A DNA stretch of 50,456 nt from a virus. The notes beneath the pieces were generated by a model that made no database searches, had not been told where the DNA came from, and saw only the letters and a program-made list of their open reading frames with translations. The translations under genes were made by a program, and so were the position numbers. Shown piece after piece: positions 23,527 through 30,624 of the stretch. The stretch is from IMG/VR virus record IMGVR_UViG_3300020437_000008, positions 1-50,456 of that record; one strand, given 5' to 3'. How positions within the stretch are numbered: position 1 is the stretch's first letter; the number at the start of each line of letters is the position of its first letter.

Positions 23527-23774
23527 CAATCTTCCTTTCTTATACGTGGTGCATCACGTAATTCAAGTAAAAAATCACGTGCTAACGGATCTGTTTGTTT
23601 CCACCAGATAGCATGGTATTGGCGACCTACATAAACGGCACGATAACCTTTTGGTGTATCTGCAACTAATCTTTGTAAGTTTTCTAAATTAGGACCAGTG
23701 ATTATTTCCATCACAGAATCATCTTCACTATCAAGTATATGATACGTGTAATAGAGTGTTTCAATAATTTCCAT
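23526..23774 (-). CDS. small hypothetical protein
   Basis: The ATG at 23774 (MEIIETLYYTYHILDSEDDS) has the same 14-nt ribosome region as the next gene. The 82-residue protein has VMEIITGPNLENLQRLVADT, PKGYRAVYVGRQYHAIWWK and a charged C-terminus. The stop shares a base with the next start (TGATG). No family is recognised. Confidence 0.5.
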   Translation of the reverse strand: MEIIETLYYTYHILDSEDDSVMEIITGPNLENLQRLVADTPKGYRAVYVGRQYHAIWWKQTDPLARDFLLELRDAPRIRKED

Positions 23775-23873
23775 CAATCTTCCTTTCTACGAAGTTAAAG
23801 TTATATATATATTTTAAAGTGTGACCCATTATAAACAAACAAAATAATGTCTAAGTGTTCTGTAGATTTACAA

Positions 23874-23894
23874 CTAATTAATTACAACAGTCAT
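23874..23894 (-). other. six-codon mini-ORF behind a strong ribosome site
   Basis: AGGGAGG with 7-nt spacing precedes ATG 23894, which opens MTVVIN and stops. It lies in a 235-nt gap ahead of the 23774 gene. It could be a leader peptide controlling the downstream genes or the remnant of a lost gene. Nothing else gene-like is seen in the gap. Confidence 0.35.
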
Positions 23895-24009
23895 TGCTTT
23901 ACCTCCCTATCACCAGAGTATGAGAATACAATGGGGAAGTGATAGTTCTGGCATCTACAGCGTTTTGGAAACGACAAACTTAGCACTCGCACCGAATGGG
24001 AGGTGACTG

Positions 24010-24291
24010 TCAACCCCTATTCCATTTTTTATGTTGCACGAGCAACATGTAAGATGCAACCTCTGTTTGCTTATCGTGGTAATAATCTGATTCGCACTCA
24101 TAAATACGTAAGTTATTCCACTCAACAATCCAAACTTGGCTACCCTTATTACGAAAACTAATACGAGCGTTAGTATTATCTGGGTGAATGTTAAACACCT
24201 CTCTTTCAAACTTAGTAGGCTCAGACCAATCAAAACAACAAATATACTCTAAGTCCGTTGGAAGAGGAGTCTCAGTAATTTTTCCGTCCAT
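24010..24291 (-). CDS. small hypothetical protein
   Basis: This 93-residue protein starts MDGKITETPLPTDLEYICCF and continues DWSEPTKFEREVFNIHPDNT, NARISFRNKGSQVWIVEWNN and YECESDYYHDKQTEVASYML. Strand-rich, with adjacent cysteines, it looks globular. I recognise no family. It abuts the upstream gene stop exactly. Confidence 0.5.
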   Translation of the reverse strand: MDGKITETPLPTDLEYICCFDWSEPTKFEREVFNIHPDNTNARISFRNKGSQVWIVEWNNLRIYECESDYYHDKQTEVASYMLLVQHKKWNRG

Positions 24292-24606
24292 TTAATTTTC
24301 CTCCGTGGTTGTGTCGCATTCAATATGTGTAGACGTATAAGACTCGACGTAGTCTTTGCGCCCCTCTTCTTTTTCCCAAGCATCTGTATATTCCTCCACT
24401 TGTTGCTGTGTCATAAAAGGTAACTCAATCCGTTGTCCCTTATACGTGCCATCTGGGTAATAATGTGGTCGGCAAGGCCGACCGTAATAACGGTCAGCAC
24501 TGCCACGATCGGCTGGAGAGCCGTGAGGGGGCTGGTCACATACACGTAACCACCCATCATCAAAAAAATATTCAGCCTTTTTTAATTCATTAAAATATTT
24601 AGCCAC
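24292..24606 (-). CDS. small hypothetical protein, GTG start
   Basis: A GTG at 24606 is chosen because GGGAGG lies six bases upstream; the product is 104 residues beginning (V/M)AKYFNELKKAEYFFDDGWL. It contains RVCDQPPHGSPADRGSADRY, YGRPCRPHYYPDGTYKGQRI and a Thr/Glu-rich tail. Prolines and aromatic residues are frequent. No family is recognised. Confidence 0.5.
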   Translation of the reverse strand: MAKYFNELKKAEYFFDDGWLRVCDQPPHGSPADRGSADRYYGRPCRPHYYPDGTYKGQRIELPFMTQQQVEEYTDAWEKEEGRKDYVESYTSTHIECDTTTEEN

Positions 24607-24817
24607 TCTTAGCCTCCCTTTTTTCTTGATTGTGCTTTTCAACAAACAACATAGCTTCTTGATAAGCTTGAGGATACTTAGCTTTTATATACTCAATAAG
24701 CATAGCTGTCTCTGCATAAACTTCTGCAAGGTCTGTAATACCCATAGATAAAGTATGTGCATCATGAGCACAGCTCTTAAAAGTATCAAGGTTTTTTAGT
24801 ATTGTTTCTTGTGTCAT
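24599..24817 (-). CDS. small helical hypothetical protein
   Basis: This 72-residue protein starts MTQETILKNLDTFKSCAHDA and is helical throughout (DLAEVYAETAMLIEYIKAKY, PQAYQEAMLFVEKHNQEKRE). It has a strong AAAGGAGCTAACC ribosome site. A promoter candidate lies upstream inside the end of the HTH gene. Function unknown. Confidence 0.55.
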   Translation of the reverse strand: MTQETILKNLDTFKSCAHDAHTLSMGITDLAEVYAETAMLIEYIKAKYPQAYQEAMLFVEKHNQEKREAKSG

Positions 24818-24851
24818 GGTTAGCTCCTTTCTGTAAACAAAACCATATTTA

Positions 24852-24879
24852 ATAATACCTATTTACATGGTGAGTGCAA
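24852..24879 (-). promoter_or_regulatory. sigma70-like promoter candidate upstream of 24599-24817
   Basis: On the minus strand TTGCAC (24874-24879) and TATTAT (24852-24857) are separated by 16 nt. The -35 lies within the last codons of the HTH gene. It would start transcription about 30 nt before the next ATG. Confidence 0.4.
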
Positions 24880-25192
24880 GTTTTTTATACTCTGCTTTAT
24901 AAATACCATGTGCTCGTTGTCTGCTGATACCATATTTTTTACCGATCGCAGAATAACTCAAACCATGCACTTGTCTAAGATGATAAATATCTGCGTTTCG
25001 GGCAACTTGATTGCTTTTACTTACACCTACTCTACCATCCGGAACGGTCACACCATATAAGTCAGCGATATTTTTAGCTGTCATATAAGTCACACCTATC
25101 TTACTAGCAAAGTCTTTCATGCTTACTGACTCAGCGGCAAGCTCATCAAGTTTTTGTTTTTCAAGTGTTAATCTCTTGTGTCCATCCATCAT
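24863..25192 (-). CDS. small helix-turn-helix DNA-binding protein
   Basis: The start at 25192 (MMDGHKRLTLEKQKLDELAA) is in an ATGA overlap with the preceding gene and behind GGGAGGAGA; the product is 109 residues. Two HTH-like segments are visible: SMKDFASKIGVTYMTAKNIA (~24-43) and the stronger LSYSAIGKKYGISRQRAHGI (~80-99), which resembles sigma-4 or CENP-B-type HTHs. It probably binds DNA as a phage regulator. It is a candidate partner for the repeated operator-like sites in the window, but this is only inference. Confidence 0.6.
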   Translation of the reverse strand: MMDGHKRLTLEKQKLDELAAESVSMKDFASKIGVTYMTAKNIADLYGVTVPDGRVGVSKSNQVARNADIYHLRQVHGLSYSAIGKKYGISRQRAHGIYKAEYKKLALTM

Positions 25193-25434
25193 GATTGTGT
25201 CTCCTCCCAATATTGATCATCCCTATCATATGGGTGCTTTGGTGTTGATGCATCCCCCGACCGGACTTTGGTCGGAGTATGCACTTTATTAATCTCATGA
25301 AATGATTCCATGAAGATATGTAAATTTTCTAACCCATAAAATACGATGGGTGATTTAACAAGTTGTCCATCTAATATCCAGTGAACTTCGTTAGTGGTAG
25401 TTTTTACCTTATAGATTTCCCACAAAGGTTTCAT
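25189..25434 (-). CDS. small hypothetical protein
   Basis: This 81-residue protein starts MKPLWEIYKVKTTTNEVHWI and has LDGQLVKSPIVFYGLENLHI and FMESFHEINKVHTPTKVRSG, ending in an acidic tail. Beta strands dominate the first half. No family is recognised. Both ends overlap neighbours by 4 nt. Confidence 0.5.
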   Translation of the reverse strand: MKPLWEIYKVKTTTNEVHWILDGQLVKSPIVFYGLENLHIFMESFHEINKVHTPTKVRSGDASTPKHPYDRDDQYWEETQS

Positions 25435-25886
25435 AGCTTACTCCTTTTAATTATATTTATACGCTCACGTCCTAGCGGAGAAAGACAATAGTGATATGGT
25501 TTGGTGTTACCAATCTTAACCAGATCACCACGTCTTTCTAACGCATTTAGCTCACGTGACGCATCTACTTCCCCCCAAGCATGGACTACATGCCTGAAGT
25601 CTTTACTGCATAAAGTCAATCCACTATCAAATATTATTAAAACTTTATTCAAGTTAGTATCTGGATTAGTTATCTGAGCATTCGCCTGAGCTTTAACTCT
25701 TTTAGGTTTAGTTTTACTAACCCTCATAGTGGGTATTTGAGTTTGCACCACACGTGGAACAGAACCACTGTTAGAGTTTTTAACTAACCAACGGATCTGC
25801 ATTGGTATAGAACGACACTCAGCATCTGCCGCTTGACGAAGAACATTGTAAGTCTCAATATCAATTTTTATATCTTTAGTTTCCAT
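25431..25886 (-). CDS. putative regulator: RHH-like N-terminus and winged-helix-like C-terminus
   Basis: The start at 25886 (METKDIKIDIETYNVLRQAA) gives 151 residues. The first ~40 residues (DIKIDIETYNVLRQAADAEC, RSIPMQIRWLVKN) resemble an Arc-type ribbon-helix-helix. A basic linker follows (VSKTKPKRVKAQANAQ). The C-terminal ~70 residues (CSKDFRHVVHAWGEVDASRE, LNALERRGDLVKIGN, YHYCLSPLGRERI) look like a small winged helix. Both parts suggest DNA binding. The fusion of two DNA-binding folds is notable. Confidence 0.5.
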   Translation of the reverse strand: METKDIKIDIETYNVLRQAADAECRSIPMQIRWLVKNSNSGSVPRVVQTQIPTMRVSKTKPKRVKAQANAQITNPDTNLNKVLIIFDSGLTLCSKDFRHVVHAWGEVDASRELNALERRGDLVKIGNTKPYHYCLSPLGRERINIIKRSKL

Positions 25887-26358
25887 AGTGTTTATCTTTC
25901 TGCATAAAGCTTGGAACAGGTCTGCCAGTCCACTCGGCAAATCCTGACTTTTCACCAACGTAATAATCACGGTACGCAACCATTACGTCATGGTGCTTGT
26001 ACTCTTCTGGCATGGCTTGAGGAAACTTAGTGTAACCTCGGGCAGTCATAGCAGGAGGGTGACAACGCACCGAATACAATACCGACTCTGATTTGTGAAC
26101 ATTGTTATATCGGTATGTAAACTCTTTAAATAAATAATATCCTAACCACCAAGCGAGGCGGTAGTTTTCTATTGTTTGTGCCACCCACAGAGTACAAGGG
26201 TGTTTGTGATGCACAGGTAAATAGGGTGCATCATTGCCATGTATCCAGTGAGCAGTGCATAACATCTGTACTGTTTCTAATGGCATCTTAACGACATGCT
26301 TATCGCAGTGCATTTGAGCACACCGCTCGGGGTCTAGTGATAACCAAAATAAATTCAT
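25876..26358 (-). CDS. conserved phage protein, CDKHVVKM family
   Basis: This 160-residue protein has the signature AQMHCDKHVVKMPLETVQML (~14-33), CTAHWIHG, HHKHPCTLWVAQTIENYRLA and WWLGYYLFKEFTYRYNNVHK, then GYTKFPQAMPEEYKH and YRDYYVGEKSGFAEWTGR. Proteins with this pattern are widespread in phages of many hosts and are usually left unassigned. Conserved His, Cys and Asp residues suggest a metal- or nucleic-acid-binding enzyme. I do not assign an activity. Confidence 0.65.
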   Translation of the reverse strand: MNLFWLSLDPERCAQMHCDKHVVKMPLETVQMLCTAHWIHGNDAPYLPVHHKHPCTLWVAQTIENYRLAWWLGYYLFKEFTYRYNNVHKSESVLYSVRCHPPAMTARGYTKFPQAMPEEYKHHDVMVAYRDYYVGEKSGFAEWTGRPVPSFMQKDKHYGN

Positions 26359-26597
26359 GGTAATAACTCTGGTGCTACAGGTAAGCTGACACTTAGCTCA
26401 CGGTTAGGTGGCTGACACACAGCATATACAAGAACCCTACGGTTAGGTGATTCTTTACGCATATCATGATATGCTTTTGCACATGAAACAATAGTATCGT
26501 AATGGTATGTATTATATGTAGCCCGACCAAGGAACTCTGTAATAGTGTAAGACTTAGCATAACTTAGCATATAGTCTTCATATTGTTGCCAATCCAT
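26355..26597 (-). CDS. small hypothetical protein
   Basis: The start at 26597 (MDWQQYEDYMLSYAKSYTIT) follows AAAGGATGTACCT; 80 residues. It has EFLGRATYNTYHYDTIVSCA, KAYHDMRKESPNRRVLVYAV and a hydrophobic/proline tail. No family is recognised. A promoter candidate lies 30-60 nt upstream. Confidence 0.5.
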   Translation of the reverse strand: MDWQQYEDYMLSYAKSYTITEFLGRATYNTYHYDTIVSCAKAYHDMRKESPNRRVLVYAVCQPPNRELSVSLPVAPELLP

Positions 26598-26625
26598 AGG
26601 TACATCCTTTCTATAATGCAATACC

Positions 26626-26654
26626 TATATATAATATAACATACCTATTGGCAA
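26626..26654 (-). promoter_or_regulatory. sigma70-like promoter candidate
   Basis: On the minus strand TTGCCA (26649-26654) and TATATA (26626-26631) are spaced by 17 nt in the short gap between the HD nucleotidase and the 26355-26597 gene. The placement and spacing fit a host-type promoter for the accessory gene run. Confidence 0.45.
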
Positions 26655-26688
26655 ATATTACCCTTACGACCCTATTTTTATTATCTTT

Positions 26689-27210
26689 TTAATCCAAACC
26701 TAAGTGACGTAACATATTCGCGACAGGTTGGAAGTCTTCAGAGCCGATAAAATTTTCTAATAAATAATCATTTCCAGCATCTCTTATTGTTTTCATTTGA
26801 GGTAATGATGAGTGACGATTACAATACATCACTAACTCTAACATATCGGCCATTTTCAATCGGTCTTTTTCTTTTTTAGTTAAAACAAAATTTAATTCTA
26901 AATTTTTCATTATTTCATCTTCAGCTTTTTCAAAAGCTTTTCTAAGATCTGGATATGCCCATTTCGCGGTAGCAGGGACATCCCCAAGTATTACTTCTGC
27001 TACGTCATGGTACAGGGCAGATAAGATTAATTGTTTGCTACTATCTGGCCAAAGTTGATCTAATAAAACACTTACAGCATATGAATGAGCTCCCACAGTT
27101 TGCCTTTCTGTTTGTAATGGAACGGTATGATATCTCACTAAGAACTGTGCGTCCCATGCGGTTATTAAAGTTTTAATGTTCGGTGTTGTCTTGCATTCTT
27201 GTGCTCCCAT
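26689..27210 (-). CDS. HD-domain 5'-deoxynucleotidase (YfbR-like)
   Basis: This 173-residue protein has VRYHTVPLQTERQTVGAHSY (~25-44) with the first His of the HD fold (H42). The HD pair is in LSALYHDVAEVILGDVPATA (H68, D69), and a distal Asp in RLKMADMLELVMYC (D122). This is the arrangement of YfbR-like dNMP 5'-nucleotidases. It would act on deoxynucleoside monophosphates, adjusting pools or removing unwanted dNMPs during replication. It overlaps polA by 38 nt and lies near the thymidylate synthase-like gene. Confidence 0.8.
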   Translation of the reverse strand: MGAQECKTTPNIKTLITAWDAQFLVRYHTVPLQTERQTVGAHSYAVSVLLDQLWPDSSKQLILSALYHDVAEVILGDVPATAKWAYPDLRKAFEKAEDEIMKNLELNFVLTKKEKDRLKMADMLELVMYCNRHSSLPQMKTIRDAGNDYLLENFIGSEDFQPVANMLRHLGLD

Positions 27211-29095
27211 CTTTTACTCCTCTACTCCAAGGTTTATCACTAAATGTTTTTTTGGCTTCACCCCAACTTGGACCGAACTCTGCATCTACAATACTAGGTA
27301 TCTGCATATCAACACAAGTCTCCATTATTTCCTGTATTTTCTTACCTAACTCAGGATCAGATACAGATATATCCAGTTCATCATGTACTTGTATTAAAGG
27401 TATAATCCCTTCTTTATACAAAGCAACCATCGCGGCTTTTGTTTGATCAGCCGCACTACCTTGTATCAATCTATTTAAAGCTTTGTAAGTGAAAGCACGT
27501 TTGATAGCTGGACCATGTTCTGCTAGTGCATCAGCATGACTCATAGGTTTATAAGTTCCATATGCATTTGGCTCCCACTTATCAAACCTACATCGCCTAC
27601 CTAAAAGAGTACGGATAGCTCCTTTTTTAGAAGCACGATTTACTACATACTCAGAGAGTTGTTGGACAAAAGGTACTTTTCCATGATACTCTGCAAATAG
27701 TTCTTTAGCATCTTCATAATCTAAACCTAACTGTTCTGCTAGTTTGTTCTTACCCATGCCATAGAATAATCCTAAGTTTATATCTTTAGCTTGTTTACGA
27801 GGTACACCCACTATATCAGCCGCCATCTGATGAAAGTCTGTATTAGCATCTACATTGTATTGATCAGCAAAAGCTTGTGCGCCATCTAACTTTAACAAAC
27901 TCGCATAATGAACAACGAGTCGTGGTTCTTGGCTACTATAATCAAATGCACCCCACAGCTCACCTTCTTCTGGTAAAAACAATCCACGAATCATTGGACC
28001 TATTTCAGCATTACGAGCAGGAACTTGCTGTAAGTTCGGGTTACTATAACTAAAACGACCTGTGACTGTGCCACCTTCATCACTACGGAGGCTATGTGCT
28101 TCAGCATGTATGCGCCCATTATGATTGTGTTTTAGTATAGTATCTATAAAAGTCGTACGTGCTTTATTAAGTTCACGAGCTCTTACCACTGCTTTTGGAA
28201 GAGCATGTTCATGGTTAGCCAGAAAGTTTTTAGTAAAACTAGGAGCTTTAGTTTTTTCTGTTTTTGGGTATCGTAACCCCTGTTCATCAAATGCTTTAGC
28301 TATACTTGATGCCGCCCATATATCTATATCACTACCACCAACAGCGGACAATACTTCTTGCTCTTGTTTTTCTAATTGTTCTTTTAGTTCTTCAGCTTTA
28401 GCTATATCTACACGCACTCCTTTCTTACGCATTTCAAAAACTACTTTAAGAACATTTATTTCTAAATCAAATATGTCAGCTATGTCTTCTTTAACGATTA
28501 AGCCTTTGAAATTATTCCATAATCTAAGTGTTAGTGCCGCATCTTGCTCAGCATATTGACCGACAAAATGTGCAGGGAGCTTCCACATTTCTGACTTAGC
28601 ATTTACCCCAAATGATTCTGCGGCTTCATATAACTCTTTTTCACTCTTACGTTCATTTAAATAATCTTTACCAAGTGCGTTCAATGCATAACTAAATCTG
28701 TTTTCATCAAGCAACGCACCTACAATCATAGTATCAACAACACGACCTTTTACTTCTATATTTTCTGCCCACAACCATCCGAGGTCGTACATTGCATTAT
28801 GCATTATATAATCTCGTTCTACTGAACAAACAGAAGCGAGCCAACGAAGTGTTTGCTTTGCATCTAAATTACTGCCGTTTTCATGTCGTATAGGGAAATA
28901 CCATGAACTACCCTCTACTGCTACAGCTATACCAATCACGTGACCATCTTTGCGACACCAACCACTTCCTAGAGATTTAAGGTTAGGGTCTCTTGTTTCA
29001 AGGTCTATGGCTACTTCACGTGCTTCCGATATATCTGGGTAGCCATCTGGCATTACCCACTCAGTCGGTGGTGTGAACAAGGGGAACTGCATCAT
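27173..29095 (-). CDS. polA: family-A DNA polymerase with 3'-5' exonuclease
   Basis: This 640-residue replicative polymerase has the exonuclease motifs VAIDLETRD (D31, E33), IMHNAMYDLGW (D104) and VGQYAEQDAALT (Y181, D185). Polymerase motif A is GAFDYSSQEPRL (D385), motif B is PRKQAKDINLGLFYGMG (R433, K437, L441, Y445) and motif C is IQVHDELDIS (H571, D572). L441 aligns with Phe762 of E. coli Pol I, so this is a Leu-type phage polymerase. There is no 5' nuclease domain. A small zinc protein and nucleotide genes precede it. Confidence 0.95.
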   Translation of the reverse strand: MMQFPLFTPPTEWVMPDGYPDISEAREVAIDLETRDPNLKSLGSGWCRKDGHVIGIAVAVEGSSWYFPIRHENGSNLDAKQTLRWLASVCSVERDYIMHNAMYDLGWLWAENIEVKGRVVDTMIVGALLDENRFSYALNALGKDYLNERKSEKELYEAAESFGVNAKSEMWKLPAHFVGQYAEQDAALTLRLWNNFKGLIVKEDIADIFDLEINVLKVVFEMRKKGVRVDIAKAEELKEQLEKQEQEVLSAVGGSDIDIWAASSIAKAFDEQGLRYPKTEKTKAPSFTKNFLANHEHALPKAVVRARELNKARTTFIDTILKHNHNGRIHAEAHSLRSDEGGTVTGRFSYSNPNLQQVPARNAEIGPMIRGLFLPEEGELWGAFDYSSQEPRLVVHYASLLKLDGAQAFADQYNVDANTDFHQMAADIVGVPRKQAKDINLGLFYGMGKNKLAEQLGLDYEDAKELFAEYHGKVPFVQQLSEYVVNRASKKGAIRTLLGRRCRFDKWEPNAYGTYKPMSHADALAEHGPAIKRAFTYKALNRLIQGSAADQTKAAMVALYKEGIIPLIQVHDELDISVSDPELGKKIQEIMETCVDMQIPSIVDAEFGPSWGEAKKTFSDKPWSRGVKDGSTRMQDNTEH

Positions 29096-29231
29096 CTGCC
29101 TTTACTTTCATTGGTTGATTACAGTAGCGACACATAGGCCACTTATTCTTTAGTTGCCTAAACGTCAATACTTTCTTATCTCTTAAACATTCGCATTGTG
29201 CTACAACAGTTTTATCAAGTTTACTTTTCAT
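29061..29231 (-). CDS. small zinc-finger-like protein upstream of polA
   Basis: A 56-residue frame runs from ATG 29231 to TGA 29061. It encodes MKSKLDKTVVAQCECLRDKK, then VLTFRQLKNKWPMCRYCNQP and a tail MKVKADDAVPLVHTTD. Two cysteine pairs (CEC and CRYC, ~13-15 and ~34-37) look like a zinc knuckle. It overlaps the upstream stop by 11 nt and the polA start by 35 nt. It may be a polymerase or replication accessory; this is inferred from position. Confidence 0.6.
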   Translation of the reverse strand: MKSKLDKTVVAQCECLRDKKVLTFRQLKNKWPMCRYCNQPMKVKADDAVPLVHTTD

Positions 29232-29526
29232 TACGCATACGTATCTCAGCTTCTACTAAAAACAAATACCTACGTAAATCCCTAATATCATCAAGGATAC
29301 CCTCGTCACGCATGTCTAGTTCAGCCGCTTTAAAAACATCATAGTTTTGTTGTTCTACTTGTTTTTCAAGGCGATCCCATTTACGTGCTAACATCATAAA
29401 TGCGCCAACACCGCCACGTTGCTTCCAACTATCACCATAACTTTTTTCAGCTTCATCTAAACCGAACACATCCTCGTATGATAATTGTTTTACCTTTTCT
29501 ATAATATCACTATACTTTTTATCCAT
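29221..29526 (-). CDS. small helical protein, possibly NMAD1 (DUF1599)-like
   Basis: This 101-residue protein contains EAEKSYGDSWKQRGGVGAFM (~25-44), MLARKWDRLEKQVEQQ and GILDDIRDLRRYLFLVEAEI. The 'YGDSW..RG..GA..ML.RK.DR.......D...D....DL..Y..L...' pattern resembles nucleotide-modification-associated domain 1. It overlaps the thymidylate synthase-like gene by 8 nt, the kind of partner NMAD1 has. The family call needs a profile search. Confidence 0.5.
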   Translation of the reverse strand: MDKKYSDIIEKVKQLSYEDVFGLDEAEKSYGDSWKQRGGVGAFMMLARKWDRLEKQVEQQNYDVFKAAELDMRDEGILDDIRDLRRYLFLVEAEIRMRNEK

Positions 29527-30523
29527 TGTTAACTCTTCTTTCTAACCACTCATGTACAGCTATGTGCCAATCATCAGGAACTATTTCTTTACATAAATCT
29601 AATGCTAAAAATATTTCTTTTTGTTTCCAAGCTTCCCAAACTCTACACATAGGTTGAGCTAACTCTGGAAATATTTTATTGTTATATGGGTGTTTTTTCA
29701 TGGGGTCTTCCATAAACAACTCTAGCTCTTCCATAAAGGAAGTTGCTCTAGTTACGATTCGTGAAGGATAAATACCACGTACTCCATAAGAGTCATAGTC
29801 AGGTTGCATATCTTTTAGAGTTTTAAGGGTATCTAAATAGGCATGTAGATTATTACTAAACTGAGTATAGATACCTACTTTAGCATTGACTTTAGCGGCT
29901 ACATACTCTTGTAAGATTGACATATGCACAGCATTAGCACCCATCGCTCCCCATATCATATCATTACTACGATTGCATACTGTCATATCTAATATTCTAT
30001 CACGGATACTAAAATATATATGAGTGTTACAAGGATGATCTTTACAATCATTATCCAACCGCAAATCTTCCTCAGCATCCCACATTGTTAAAACAGTTCG
30101 TCTATCATTTTCGTATGTGCGTAGCCTATGAATTACTTTTACTAACTGATCAAAATGAAAGTATTTGCGCCATCTATAACCATACGCACCTTGAAGTTGT
30201 TTACCGTTATCGCTATACTCTGACATACGTTTGTTAAACTTAGCAATCCACTCAACATCATTACGTCCTGCCAACATCCATAAGCTTTCCATAAAATGGA
30301 AGATGGGGTTAGCATCACGTTCAGGGTAGAATAATACTCGCTCCATAGGTTGATTATATACAATGGCTACAGGCTCTCTTAACTCAATAGCCTTGCCGTT
30401 CCTTGTTTCAACCTTTGTACCACTGTTCTCTAACTTTTGCTTTGCAAGCCAGAGAGCATCACTGACATTTCTAGCTGTGATAGTATGAGCACCTCTCACA
30501 ATAGTGCTACTAAATGTTGCCAT
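29519..30523 (-). CDS. thymidylate synthase-fold enzyme (TS or dUMP hydroxymethylase)
   Basis: This 334-residue protein has the TS core: HFMESLWMLAGRNDVEWI (E79, W82), QGAYGYRWRKYF, catalytic Cys in KDHPCNTHIYFS (C165), phosphate-site VCNRSNDMIW (R185, S186, D188), GAMGANAVHM (N197) and SNNLHAYLDTL (H227, Y229). N197 may correspond to E. coli N177, which favours dUMP over dCMP. The divergent 'RSNDxIWGAxGANAVH' form is found in phage TS-like enzymes, some making 5-hydroxymethyl-dUMP. Placed beside radical SAM and modification genes, hydroxymethylation is a real alternative to methylation. Confidence 0.75.
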   Translation of the reverse strand: MATFSSTIVRGAHTITARNVSDALWLAKQKLENSGTKVETRNGKAIELREPVAIVYNQPMERVLFYPERDANPIFHFMESLWMLAGRNDVEWIAKFNKRMSEYSDNGKQLQGAYGYRWRKYFHFDQLVKVIHRLRTYENDRRTVLTMWDAEEDLRLDNDCKDHPCNTHIYFSIRDRILDMTVCNRSNDMIWGAMGANAVHMSILQEYVAAKVNAKVGIYTQFSNNLHAYLDTLKTLKDMQPDYDSYGVRGIYPSRIVTRATSFMEELELFMEDPMKKHPYNNKIFPELAQPMCRVWEAWKQKEIFLALDLCKEIVPDDWHIAVHEWLERRVNNG

Positions 30524-30541
30524 TTTTTACCGCCTTTCTAT

Positions 30542-30566
30542 GGGGTTTTAAAGCCGCTCGAGCGGC
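30542..30566 (-). terminator. GC palindrome, possible terminator before TS-like gene
   Basis: A perfect 14-bp palindrome GCCGCTCGAGCGGC (30553-30566) lies in the 101-nt gap between the radical SAM and TS-like genes. On the minus strand it is followed by TTTAAAACCCC. It could be a weak intrinsic terminator or a processing site or operator. The rest of the gap shows no gene. Confidence 0.45.
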
Positions 30567-30624
30567 CGAGTTTATTATTACTTGTACAACTACTAAAAGC
30601 AAGCTTCTAGTGGCTATACGGCTT

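Noticed and set aside
23955-24233. 92-codon minus-strand frame overlapping 24010-24291
   Set aside because: It runs in another frame across a more plausible gene that abuts its upstream neighbour's stop and keeps the tight packing.
25876-26358. Naming this protein a pyrimidine-dimer glycosylase (DenV-like)
   Set aside because: The CDKHVVKM family is sometimes linked to such names, but I cannot see the T4 endonuclease V catalytic pattern, so no activity is assigned.
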